A DNA stretch of 64,000 bases. It comes from Pycnococcus provasolii. Taxonomy: Eukaryota; Chlorophyta; Pseudoscourfieldiophyceae; Pseudoscourfieldiales; Pycnococcaceae. Under the pieces are notes generated by a model. That model was given only the letters and a program-made list of their open reading frames with translations. It did no database searches and was not told where the DNA came from. The stretch covers positions 1 through 64,000 of the forward strand of contig OW568863.1 in assembly GCA_938743325.2 (NCBI GenBank), written 5' to 3'. The translations under genes and the position numbers were made by a program. Positions 27,787 to 38,400 of this stretch are shown here, piece after piece (position 1 is the first letter of the stretch; each line of letters starts with the position of its first letter).

Positions 27787-28251
27787 GCTTGCAGCGTGAA
27801 AGTAAGAGTAACTTTTGGTTTTGGGGGAGAGGAGAGGAGAGGAGACGTTGGCGGGAAGGGAAGGGGAGGGGCAAAAGCGTCTCCGGAGGCAACGTGTCAA
27901 CGGCTACTCTTAGATGCCCTCCTTGAGTCCTTGACCACCTCGATTAGCGCACGGCCTGGTGCAATCCGCCCTGCTCGGCTGCTCTCATCGACGCCTCGGA
28001 CATCGGACGCAGAAGAGTGTGACTGTGCGAGGCACGCAAGGAAGGCTCGCAGGACGAAGGTGGTCAGGTCATCAGGTGGAGGACGAAGACGGATGGTACA
28101 AGTTCCAAGTTCCAACCCAAGGTTCGACTGCCCAAACTACTGTAGGGGTTTTGGTTGGCTGGGGACGGGACAGACCTCCCTCTCCTCCTCCTCCTCCTCG
28201 TCGTCCCCCTCCCCATCACCCCCAGGCACCAGAGCAGCTCACCACACGCCG

Positions 28252-28824
28252 ATGGCCTTCGCCCGGTCGGCGGCGCGCACGCCGACGGCCGCGCGAACCA
28301 CCAACGCGATGGCGAGGCGCACGCTCACTCGCTCGACGAACGCGGAGCATTCCAGGGACAGGGAGCACCGAAGCGAACCTCTCCCGGAAATGTACGAAAT
28401 GAGAGACATTTCGCCGCCGCCTCGCGATCTAGGAACTCACCCGTTGCCGCCGAACACGCAGTGCGGAGCGGTGGTGACCGTCGTGCCATCGGCTAAGGAA
28501 AGTGAAGGAAGCGACGACTCGTGGGCTGGTTGGCTTGAAGACGAAAGTGAGCAGGAGGAGTGCCAAGTTGAGCAGGAGGAGGAAGACGCGTCCGTCTCAC
28601 CGGACAATGCAGAGACGTTCGTGGTGAGGCGGGTTACATACCGGTACCGTCTCGAAAGAGGGAGATATGTCAAAAATGGAAAACGCCTTGACGTCCAGCA
28701 ACAAGGACGTTATTTTGTTGAAAAGCACCTGAACGAAATACTCAGTGCAACAACCGGAGGCGGCGACGACGACGACGACGACGAGAAGAGAAGACGACGA
28801 CGTTGGAACAACAAGAGGAGATGA
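28252..28824 (+). CDS. Conserved-looking hypothetical protein, probably organelle-targeted
   Basis: A 190-residue protein starting MAFARSAARTPTAARTTNAM, an Arg/Ala/Thr-rich leader typical of plastid or mitochondrial transit peptides. An acidic middle (EDESEQEECQVEQEEED) is followed by a compact basic segment, RRVTYRYRLERGRYVKNGKR, which looks like a small folded core. It ends in Asp and Arg runs (GDDDDDDEKRRRRR). I do not recognise the family. The start is the first ATG with a good context (CGATGG). It is convergent with the SecG gene, with 69 bp between them. Confidence 0.6.
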   Translation: MAFARSAARTPTAARTTNAMARRTLTRSTNAEHSRDREHRSEPLPEMYEMRDISPPPRDLGTHPLPPNTQCGAVVTVVPSAKESEGSDDSWAGWLEDESEQEECQVEQEEEDASVSPDNAETFVVRRVTYRYRLERGRYVKNGKRLDVQQQGRYFVEKHLNEILSATTGGGDDDDDDEKRRRRRWNNKRR

Positions 28825-28893
28825 CGTGTTAAGTTTGCGTTGAAAACAACAATTATTCAATATGCACATATTCTTTTTTTGCACTTGCCGACA

Positions 28894-29403
28894 TTACATC
28901 GCCGCGAAGACAGAGGCTGTCAAGAACGTCCCAATGAGTCCCCATGTGATGTATGTGAGAAACGAAGTCGACTGCTTCACGCTCGAAAAGGCAGCAGAAC
29001 GGGCCAGCACCTCCGCTCCTCCTGTTGCCTTGGGGTTTTGCAGGAGGATAAGTGCTATGGACGCACCAGCCGCGACGGTTGCCACAGTTGACGCTAAGCC
29101 GTTCGACGAGCCTCCTCGCGGACGCTTCTTCTCAGGCGTCGCCTCCTTGACGGCTGGTGCAGCAGAAGGCGAATCGTCTGCGCTGAGATCCTGAAACTCC
29201 GCGCGCACGTGCTCTGGCTGCCACGCCGCCGCTGCCGCCGCGAGAGTGGTCAGCACGGGCACGGCGACGACGTCGCGCCGTCGCGCGTCGCCCGCTTTCC
29301 CGCGTGCTGTTTCGTGTCCTCTGCTCCGCTGCGTGGTGCTTGTTCGCCGAGTCGCCTGGACTGCACGCCTCAGTGGCTGGGTGCCCTTTGTCGTTAGCGC
29401 CAT
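28894..29403 (-). CDS. Plastid SecG-like translocase subunit
   Basis: A 169-residue protein. The N-terminal ~75 residues are Arg/Thr/Ala-rich (transit peptide), then LTTLAAAAAAWQPEHVRAEF could be a thylakoid-type hydrophobic segment. The C-terminal ~70 residues match SecG/Ycf47. A first TM helix ends in ALILLQNPKATGGAEVLARS, the family's LLQ-x-G signature loop, then comes a second TM helix (TYITWGLIGTFLTASVFAAM). SecG is the small third subunit of the SecYEG channel, here presumably in thylakoid or envelope membranes. The ATG at 29403 is chosen; the frame is open further upstream, but that part reads as leader DNA. The assignment rests on a short motif. Confidence 0.72.
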   Translation of the reverse strand: MALTTKGTQPLRRAVQATRRTSTTQRSRGHETARGKAGDARRRDVVAVPVLTTLAAAAAAWQPEHVRAEFQDLSADDSPSAAPAVKEATPEKKRPRGGSSNGLASTVATVAAGASIALILLQNPKATGGAEVLARSAAFSSVKQSTSFLTYITWGLIGTFLTASVFAAM

Positions 29404-29700
29404 TGCTGTGCAAAATAAAGTAGCACGGCGGTGATCCTCACGCAACGACAAAAGCTGCGCGTTGTGGGGAGGAGGGATGGGTGGATAAGGGTGGCCCTGG
29501 AGAACTGCCCTGGAGGCAGAGCTCCTGGAGGCTGGAGGGGAATCAGAACCCCGAACCTGTTCGTTTGGGGTTTCAGACATGAAAGTGAGAATGATGGTGA
29601 TGGGGGGTCACCTTTGACGACGTGTGCTCTCTGCCCCAACGGTAAGTAGGGTCTTCACAGAATGTAGTTTGTATTACTGGCGCGACGAGTCAGCCGCTCG

Positions 29701-30468
29701 CTATTCGAGCGACTTGCGCGAAAGGCGGCGAACGCGCTGGTCGTATGCAGGACGGTCGTTCTGGTACAGCTGTGCGGCGTCCGGGTTTGCAGGACTCGCT
29801 GGGTTTGGGTCGGTTAACAAGCTCTGTATCGATGTGAGAAGTGAAGAGACGTTGTGGCACGGACTCCACTGGTCCTGAAGCAGGTCTAAGCATAAAGTGC
29901 CGTCGGTGTACACTATAAAAAAAAAGGTTTTGGTGTGTGTGCGTTGTTGTCGACGCGTGAGTCAAGCGCATAATCACAGAGAACAACGAAAAGTAGTACT
30001 AGAATTTAGCAAAAAGCTCAATTCAGCGTGACGACAAGGCAAACAAAATAGCAACAAAATTCTTGGATGTGCGGCGTACCGTTTGGGTGAAACATGTCGG
30101 TGGTAAACCGCACACGTGGTGGCTTTTCCGGGTAGTGCTCTCCAAAGGTGATGCGAAGGGAGAATATCCCCCCCTCCCACGGCGTTTCATCTGGTCCGAA
30201 GATGGTTGCGTTCCAGACGAAGAGGTTGTCATCCGAGTGCGGGCTTGCACTGCATCCCTGTTTTATCGTTTGTTGTGTTGATTATTTTGTTGATTTTGAC
30301 GGGGATGGTCGTTGTTTCGTCAGTGCTACTGATGACAGGGTGCGAAAACGCATTCTTGCGAAAACCGTGAAGACGTGGACGAAAACGCACCTCCGGCGGA
30401 CTCTGTCTTATTGACTTGAGGTCACTCATAAGCCGTAGCTGCGCTGCACTTTGCGAAGAGGCTGCCAT
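29701..30468 (-). CDS. RAD6: RAD6/UBE2A-type ubiquitin-conjugating enzyme E2, three exons
   Basis: Exons 30391-30468, 30080-30257 and 29701-29912 join in phase to a 155-residue E2. Introns are 30258-30390 (donor GTGCGT, acceptor AACAG) and 29913-30079 (donor GTACGC, acceptor TATAG). Conserved features are the N-terminal helix [33 protein letters not shown], the HPN motif in MFHPNV, and the active Cys in [15 protein letters not shown] followed by [11 protein letters not shown] and NPASPAN. These are specific to the RAD6 branch, which ubiquitinates PCNA and histone H2B with RING partners in the nucleus. Length and motifs are complete. This is the only clear gene here with two introns. Confidence 0.93.
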
Positions 30469-31216
30469 GGCTGTCTTTCTTCGCCGTGTCTGCTCTGCCT
30501 GCCCCCCGTTTGTTCCCAGACCACCGTGTTTGGCGATGCCGCAAGGGTGTTGCCGTCTCCGGTGTTCAGCTAACGAGCCCCGCTTGCGTGCTCCAGACGG
30601 CGAGGTCTGTGCGAGCCCTGCTGGATGTGTCTGCGCGTCCGTGTGCTCGTTCGGCCCAGGTGGTCACTGCGCCACGCGGCGTGTGGAGCTGGCGTGGAAG
30701 GTGGGAACGACGCGCGTGGAGCAGGAGCGGGCGTGGAGGGGGAGGAGGGGGGTGGAAGGGGAGGAGGACGGGTACGCGGCAGAAGCAGAAAGGGGAAGCG
30801 GAAGCCTTTGAGACTTCGAAGAAGAGAAGAGGGGAAAGAAGAGGGGAAAGGGGAGCAAACCTGCACCAAAATGGAGGGGGCGTCCTCCGGGGTGCCATCC
30901 TTGGACTGGCATCGCTCAAGACCTGCCTCTTATCCTCCTGCCAGGTCAGAAGCTCCCTCCCGTGGCTGTCCGGGACCAAGGGGGAAGGCCGGGGTTCCCT
31001 CTTTGCCTCCCCTCCCTCCTCGTTCATGCCGTGAGCACGTCGGCTGACATGTACACGTACACTCCTCGCACGTCGCCATGTGCACTCCACACAGGGAGTG
31101 GTAGACGCAAAGCACGACAACACAGGTGCACTCTGTCCCTTGTCGTCCCTAGGGCGCACTCAGGCTCGTCCCCGCCAACGCCTTCCACGAGTGCACAGCC
31201 TGTCGGCGAAGGTGAG
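30469..31216. other. Divergent intergenic interval, G/A-rich on the plus strand
   Basis: The 748 bp between RAD6 and the TLC-type gene. The middle (30690-30870) is strongly purine-rich on the plus strand. Long frames cross it in several phases with Cys/Arg or Pro/Ser-biased composition, so I do not call them. It may contain 5' UTRs and promoters. Confidence 0.4.
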
Positions 31217-32239
31217 ATGGAACGAGGGGACAGCGGCGAGGAACCACCAAGGACGCCGGAGCGCCGCCAGTGGTTCAGGCGAATCGGTGTGGGAAGCATT
31301 CCCAAGCTGTTCAGTATAGCGCGCTTCGCGCGAACGCGAGGGGGGTGGCGACGGGAAGACGGTCGAAGGCGACGGAACGCAAGAGGATACGAGCGCACGG
31401 ACCTCGACCTCGTCGGGGATGCGCTTGGACTTGCCGTCCCTCTCGAAGCAGGTGGAGGTAACGGCAACGGAGGAGGTGGCGACGGCAAAGGAGGCGGTGG
31501 AGGATTCAACCGCTTTGGGCACGAGGATGGGTGGTGGCACCTGCGAGGTTTTGGGGCACTCGTCTCCGTGCTCTTCTTCTTCTGCAAGTTGCTCGTCTGC
31601 TGGTGCTCGACGATGCCCACGGACTCCGCGGGAATGTGCGACCTGGGATTCCTCTTCTGCTGCGCTATGCTGGCAATCGTCGCGCTGTTCCCATCTGTTG
31701 CCGTCCTTCGCCCGTTTCTCGTCGAGATGATAGGCGTTCATATCATTTGCGAGATGGCATTCTACGGCGCGATTCTCCCTCGCTGGGATCACGAATTTAA
31801 AATGCCCTGGGACATGTGGACGCACCACGGCGCGACCGTCGTGGGAGCTTCGTATCTCCTTTGGGCAGGTGCCACGCAGGGCGCCGTCTTTTGGTGGATC
31901 GGCTGCCAGTTCATAGTCACCGAGCTGACGACGTTCCTTCCCATCGCCTTCAAGCAGGCGAACAAGCAGCGTGGGCGCGTCAAGGGAACAAAATCCATCG
32001 TGCTTGGCACGCTCTTCCCCGTCGCTTTCATTGGGCGGACCGCACTCAGCTTGACAATTGTGTACAACTTCATGGAGGCGCTCAAGTATTCTGCAGGCCC
32101 GGTGCCCTTCTGGGGCATCGGTCTTGGGTCAGGCCTTACCATCTCCTTCCTCAACAGCTACTGGACATGGAAGATATTCAAAGGAACAGCAAAGGCAATG
32201 AGCAAGGTGAAGCGGAAAGAAGGCTCGTCTTCAACGTGA
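31217..32239 (+). CDS. TLC-domain-like multi-pass membrane protein
   Basis: A 340-residue protein with a basic N-terminus, a Gly/Asn low-complexity patch (about residues 75-95) and six or more hydrophobic helices from about residue 110. The segment MPWDMWTHHGATVVGASYLL places a His-His pair just before a TM helix, as in TLC (TRAM-LAG1-CLN8) proteins that act on or sense membrane lipids in the ER. The rest of the TLC pattern is less clear, so ceramide synthase activity cannot be claimed. It ends in a basic tail (SKVKRKEGSSST). The ATG at 31217 (GAGATGG) is chosen over upstream in-frame codons. A 57-bp piece of this gene is copied at 25069-25125. Confidence 0.6.
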   Translation: MERGDSGEEPPRTPERRQWFRRIGVGSIPKLFSIARFARTRGGWRREDGRRRRNARGYERTDLDLVGDALGLAVPLEAGGGNGNGGGGDGKGGGGGFNRFGHEDGWWHLRGFGALVSVLFFFCKLLVCWCSTMPTDSAGMCDLGFLFCCAMLAIVALFPSVAVLRPFLVEMIGVHIICEMAFYGAILPRWDHEFKMPWDMWTHHGATVVGASYLLWAGATQGAVFWWIGCQFIVTELTTFLPIAFKQANKQRGRVKGTKSIVLGTLFPVAFIGRTALSLTIVYNFMEALKYSAGPVPFWGIGLGSGLTISFLNSYWTWKIFKGTAKAMSKVKRKEGSSST

Positions 32240-32281
32240 GATCGCGCGCGTACGAGGCGGCGGGTAGTACTAAACAAATCT

Positions 32282-32413
32282 GAGATCACCCATACGGTAA
32301 CGTAATAGATCACCCAACGTAATAGAATTGACTTTTTCCAGCAGTACTGTAGTCGTCCACTCGCACAAATTCACGTTCACCCATTCAGTCCAATCAGCGG
32401 CGCGTTTTTTTGT
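32282..32413 (+). repeat. Convergent-intergenic repeat, copy R4
   Basis: Holds CATACGGTAACGTAATAGAT, GACTTTTTCCAGCAGTACTG, GTCGTCCACTCGCACAAATT, CACGTTCACCCATTCAG and GTCCAATCAGCGGCGCGTTT. A partial internal repetition of TCACCCA-n-CGTAATAG is present. It lies between the stop of the TLC-type gene and the stop of the giant EF-hand gene. Confidence 0.88.
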
Positions 32414-32443
32414 TATAAAAAGAATCTGAATTACAAAGAGTGA

Positions 32444-35400
32444 CTAGCCCCAACTCTCGAAGCCTTCCTCCGCCCAGCGCCTCTCCCGCGCATCAGACGC
32501 GCGCTGGGCTGCATTGAGGTAGGCGCCAGAGCGGATGGTCGGACCGGGTGGTTCGCCCACGAAATATGCTCGGCCTTCCGGCGTCACAGCCCATCGTCCG
32601 GAATGCGGGACGAAGCCGGAAGCTTGGCTGCGCTCGCCGACGCGCGGAAGCTCGAGCAAGGAAGTAGATGTGTAAAGCCTCTCCGAGGCCGGTCGGAGCC
32701 GTGCCGCTGACTGAGGCCGGCGCGTAGCAGTGCCAAGCATAGTGAGCGTAGACGTAGAGCTGCTCGGACGCGCCGACTGAGGTCGGAGTGGAGGAGAGCT
32801 CGAACGCGGGGGTGAGCTCGAGCGCGGGGGAGAGCTTGGGCGCTCTGCACCTGGCGGCCACCAGACATTTTCGTGGAATACGGCCCTCCTCTGGTTGCCC
32901 TCTGTTCCCGCTAGCAATCTCGATGTGCCACTGAATTGGAATGGACGTGGTACCGTCGGCCTGAACAGTGAGCCGGTGGATCGACTGGCAAGCAGTGGGC
33001 TTGGCGCACGTCCATCGTCGACGTCGTTCCTGCGAGCACGACGTCCTCCCTTCTTCTTGCGGCCATCACCGTCGCCACTTTTTTTCTTTCGGCGGCGTCG
33101 GCGCAGTCCCCCCGCGCCGTCGCCGTCAGATCCATCGTCTTCGCTAGTCTTTGGCTGCTGCTTCATCATGTTCTCCTCAAGCCGATTCCTATAATCTCGC
33201 TCAAACGCCATGGACCTCTCCGCCTGGCGCTTCATCTCCTCAAGCGTTTTCTCGAGGTCGTCCGTGGCAACGGGCTGCGTCGAAGCACGTGCGGTCCATG
33301 CATCCACTCGAAGTGCTCGACCACCAGTTCGCGCCGACAAAGAACGCATGACGCGGTACGTGTTTGGATTCTCAGGGCGAGTTGCCAGCCTCTCGTAGTC
33401 ATCAACCACGCCACCCATTTCCACCGCCTTGGTAAATTCTTCGACGCTGAGGTTTCCATCGCCATTGTAGTCCAGGCGGTTCATGTCTGCCATGAGGGAA
33501 CGCAGCTCGTCTGGCTCGAGACCGGGAAGAATACCCTTCGTCATCTTTGCCAGCATTTTCAGGGTCATTACGCCCTTGCCGCGCTTGTCGTATCTTCCAA
33601 ACAGCTGCTCCGTGGTGATGCGTTCCTTTTTCACTATTTTCTGCACGCGACGCATGACGTCTGCGGCGGTGAAGCTTGACTTCTTGCGCATCCTCACGCT
33701 CTCGTCAATGTAGTGGCAGTCTTGAATTGCGTTGAAAAATTCGGTGTATTCGATGCGCTTCGATCCGTCCCAGTCGAGCATGACCTGCAGGTACCTAATT
33801 TGGCTGCTTGAAGCGTCAGGGAGCACAATCTTCACGAGCTCCGCGAGCTCCTTCTGATCCAATCCGCCATTGCGATCTTTATCAACGCGCCGAAAAAGCT
33901 CCATGAAGCGCGTCTGACTCTTCGATACGTAGTCTTTCAGCGCAGTGAAGATGCTGCCCCTTGGCCCGAGCTTTGCTTTCTCCGATGCCTCCGCATCAGC
34001 CTTGGTCTTTTTCGCCTCCTCGCTTTCCTCAGTCTCGACAAGATTTTCGTCATAGAGCGTTAGCGTGTTGACCGGTGGGTACAAGCCCTTCGCCTTCCCC
34101 TTGAGACGCTTCTCCGGCTTGGCTTTGGGGCGCATGCGGAACGGCTCAAGCGCGTGCATCCACGACTCGATCTCGAGACCGGTGTTAACAAAGCCGGCGC
34201 CAACGATCATCCAGATGCTTGGGCAGAAGTGCGCATCCTTTGCAGACATCATCGCACGCAACGTGGACTTTGTCTGCGTTAGTGCGTACCCGATATCAAA
34301 GCCAACTCCCCAGTTCGTGCCCCGGGTGTCTCCTTCATCCGAGTTCTCCTGTGCAGATGGCGGTTCTTCGGCGATGCCAGCCAGCTGAGCAGCGAATGCC
34401 GCTTCCTCGCGTGCTTCAGCCTCCCTCTGGATTTGGCCACAAATATCAGACCATGCCTGCTCCTTCTCGCAAATCCAGTGCTCAAGCCCGAGCGCACATC
34501 CAGGCAGAAGCGGCACGAGGCCGTCGTCATCTCCGTCGTGGAAGCGCCAAACGTTCTGCCCTGCACATGCGTAGATGTTGACGCGGGGAAGCATATCAGG
34601 GTAGGCATGCAGGAGCTCCCTGGCGCGCTCCTCCACGGTACGCGTTGAATCTGCGAGCGAAGGATCGTCCCTATTCTCTTGCTCGAGACGAGGTCGGAAC
34701 ATCTCAACGAGTTCAGCCTCAAGTCGTTCCGCAAGGCTCTCGATCGCCTGGCCGATTGCCTGCCCCGCGTACTTAGCACCGCCAGGAGGCATTGCGCCAC
34801 TGACATCGATGAAATACAGCTGTCCAGGGTGAGTTGCCGCTAAGAAGCTCTTCCCGGATGTGCTCTTTGGCGGATGCAGCCCCAACAGAGACTTTGTCGT
34901 ATCGTCATCCTGAGCCCGATCGCCGCCTTCGCCAGCGCCATCCCCGTTGGGCTCACCGCCGCGTCCAGGCGCTCCTCGACCGCCGTTGAAGCCACCGCCA
35001 AGGGGATTTCCACGACTGCCGTAAAGGCGACCGTACGGGTCGCGATCCACAGGTTCGGCCGCCTCCTTTGGCATGAGCGATGAACCGTCGGTAGGCAGAT
35101 TATCGTTGTACGCCTTTACGATTCGTATTTGTTCAGCTAGAGCTTGTGCAGATGCGACCTGCCGTTTGGCCATGTTTCTGATATCGTCGAGCAAGCCGTT
35201 GTGAACCCCGACGTGAATAGCACGGCCATTGGGAAGCCACCACGTGTAGAATGGCGTGCGGCAGTAAATAGCCTCGCGAGGGGGGGGTGGCTCAGGCTTT
35301 CGAGAGAGAATCGCGTGGAATCCGAGCTCCTCGCGAAGTTCTGGTAGATCTTTGACGTGCATATCCTTGCGAGCGGACACCGAGTCCACGTCGTCTTCAG

Positions 35401-38400
35401 GCATAGGTGGTTTAGAGAGAACATCTTCCCACTCTTCAGCTTCAGGCGCAACGTTGCTCAGCACAAACTGCGAGATCTTCGACATGCTCGGATTGTTTGC
35501 AATTTTCTGCAGCTGTGCGAGAGCACTTGCATCGACTTTGCCTAATTTGCCGCCAGGTGGTCTTACCAAGAAATCGTCATCCGTCCACGCCGGGCCTCCA
35601 TCTTTCGACTTGCGACTTCCACACGCTCGGCAAGCACCGTCACCGACGTGGAAGAAGGCGCCCCACTGAACCATGAGGCTGAGGAAATTCCCGTGCTCTA
35701 GGGGAAGGCGTGCAGGATCGCCCATGCGTAATTTTTCCATGGCATCCTTGCGAGCGTCGTCAGCGCGTTTCTTGAGGAGTGCATTCAAATCCGCGAGCGG
35801 ATCCTCGTCCTCCCCGTCGCCGCGTTGCCTTCGACGACCGCCAGGCGTACCGTCGCTAGCAAACACGCCATCTTCGTCAGAGTCGAGGTCGGAGTCAAAG
35901 TCATTGTCCATTCGCCGCGACCTCATGCCTTTTCCCAGCTTAGCGTCTGGGAGGCTAACGCTGCCACCGCGTGTGGGCTGCCCAAGTTTGATCCTTTCAC
36001 GTGCCCTGCACTCTCGTGTGAGCTGAGCACGCTCCATCTCCGTCGTGTCCTGCTCTATGAAGTTTGGCCGCCTCTGTCCGACGCAAAATCTGGCAATGAC
36101 AACCGGAGCTGGTACGCCTGGCTGAATGCGAGCGATGGGATTCGGCACAGGGAGCACTGGCTCGCCAATTGCATTCCAAAGGGAGAATGACGTTGCATCT
36201 CGCTCTAGCCAAAAGTCTGCACTCGCATCACCAGACGCACGGTGTACCCAAAAGTTGAAAGGTTCGCAGCCGTCGCGAAGCGACGAACAGATCTGACTTT
36301 GGAAGAGCGGTGGCGATGCAAGGGCCTCCTTGGATTGCAGCGGGTTGAGAAGCGGCCAGACAGGGTGAATGGTAACCTCCACCTCCGTCCCTGGCTGAAC
36401 CCAAAGCTCACGCGCCTCGCGTGAGCCGATCACGCACTCGTACATGTAGCTTGGTTTGCGCACTTCAAGCTTGCCAGCGGCTCGGATCACTGCCGCAACA
36501 CCGAGCTTTTGCTTCGCACGAGACCGTGCACCACTCCAACCAGCAGCCTTTCGCGCGTCATCTCGAAGCCTGAGGATCAACTTGCGCTCGCGAACCCCTT
36601 CTATCCCAACCTCGTGGATAAAAAAGTTGTCGTCGCTAGAAAGTAGTTTTGGACCCGTGACGTCCTTGCCTTTGAGAAGACTTACGACGCTGTCCGGGAT
36701 GTTTCGCTTTGCGGCGATGGATGCAACATCGTGCGCACTCCACGTGACGGGTGGAATGGCCGGTAATCCTATCGTCCTTGCCATTTGTCCATTCGCCACG
36801 TCAAATGCCGAGTCCACGGGGTTCACCACCTGTCCTGCAGGAGATCGAGAGTAAAACGAATCCTCTGCCACTTCTACGAGCGTCTGTTGATCCACTACAT
36901 CTGTGCTACTTGCGGAGGCAAGCAAGGCTGCAGCAGAGTCTTCTTCGAAACGGACGAGCTTCGCGCTCGTCTCGGGAAGCGGGGTGACCGGAGATGGTTC
37001 CGACATGGCACTTGCCTCCGCCCCTGGCGAAGGCAACTCCACCATTGTCGCCGCAAAGATGTCATCCTCTTCGCCGGATGTCTCGCCTTCCAGGACACGC
37101 GGTGGATCGTAAACGCGCACAACGGCACGCACGCCCATCGCGCGCTCGCCCATCCCAGTTTCAAACACGCGAATCTCTGCTCTTGGCTTCTTCCAGCATC
37201 TCAGTACAATCTGCTCGTGTCCGTCAAGCAGAAGAAACTCCGCAGTACGAGGTTCTGTCATTCCCTCGGTCAGAGGATCGATGTAGTGAAAAGGTACGCT
37301 GTTGAGGGTCACGTGCACGTGCGTTCCGGCGGGTATGCCAAACATTCGCCGAGCAGCGCGTCTTTTAGTCTTGAATTGCCACGTGAATTTGTTATACGAG
37401 GAGCTAATCTGATCCCTCATCTCACGATCTGCAGCCGAGCTGGAGAATGTCACGCGGCTTTCTCGTTCCGGCTCGTCCGCGACCGGATCCAGACGAGCCA
37501 GTTGCACGGTGATATCGCAGTCGGGTACGATCACATCCTTTTCTTCTTCTCCGTCGAACGTGTTAATCGCAACCTCGAACGAGCATAGCCGAATCGGGCC
37601 TCGAATCTCCGCGTCGATGTGATCAGGATGTCTGTCTTCTCCAAAGCCATCCCAGGCTGGTGCACGAACGTCATAGATGGCATCGAAAAAGGCGCCATCT
37701 TGCTCTCCAATTGCCGTGGCAAGATCAAGAGTGGAGATGGGCCCTAGATTTGTGGAACGTAATTGAGCATCCTCCTCCTCATCCGGAACCAAACCCTTAC
37801 CCTCGTCTCCTCGGCACTCCGCGTGGCACACCGCTCGTGGTGGAATGAGAAAGCGCGCTATGCCCTGCGAATCGGTTTCGGCTTCGTAGTAACGTTCCAC
37901 GCGGTCATCCTGGCCAGTGTTGAGATTAATAGTGTCATTGCCGTATTCGTCGTAAAATTCAGGGCCGAGCTCGGCAACGGCATCTGGCATAGCCACGCGA
38001 TCCACACTCCGATACTCGGCAAGGTCCGCCGCACGCTCAGCCATAATTCCAATCCACGCCTCGATGAATGAAACGGGGTCGTCGGCGTCGGTAAGCATGT
38101 GACCACCATCCTCGAAATCAGTTTCGTCGACAAATGGATTGGCAAGAAGCGGTTTGATTATACACGGAGGGGCTATGTGCTCGATGGCAAGCTTCACCTT
38201 ACGATCCGCTATGGCCCTGCCACTGTACTCCTCGCGAACGGAAACCTTGTACGGCACCTTGCGTTGAGCCTCGAATATGAAGGGTGGGTCGTTCCAGCCA
38301 CAAACCCGAGTTTCCGCTTGGCTCAGCTCGACGTACGGGTGGTATGCATGAATGATCACCGTGTAGCAGACTCCTGCGTCGAGCCACATTTCATCGAAGT

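Noticed and set aside
29500-29580. A tRNA T-arm-like motif (GGGGTTCTGATTCCCC on the minus strand)
   Set aside because: No matching acceptor, D or anticodon stems around it, so no tRNA is called.
30486-31159. Several frames between RAD6 and the TLC-type gene
   Set aside because: Purine-rich DNA leaves frames open in several phases; no start context or domain pattern supports any.
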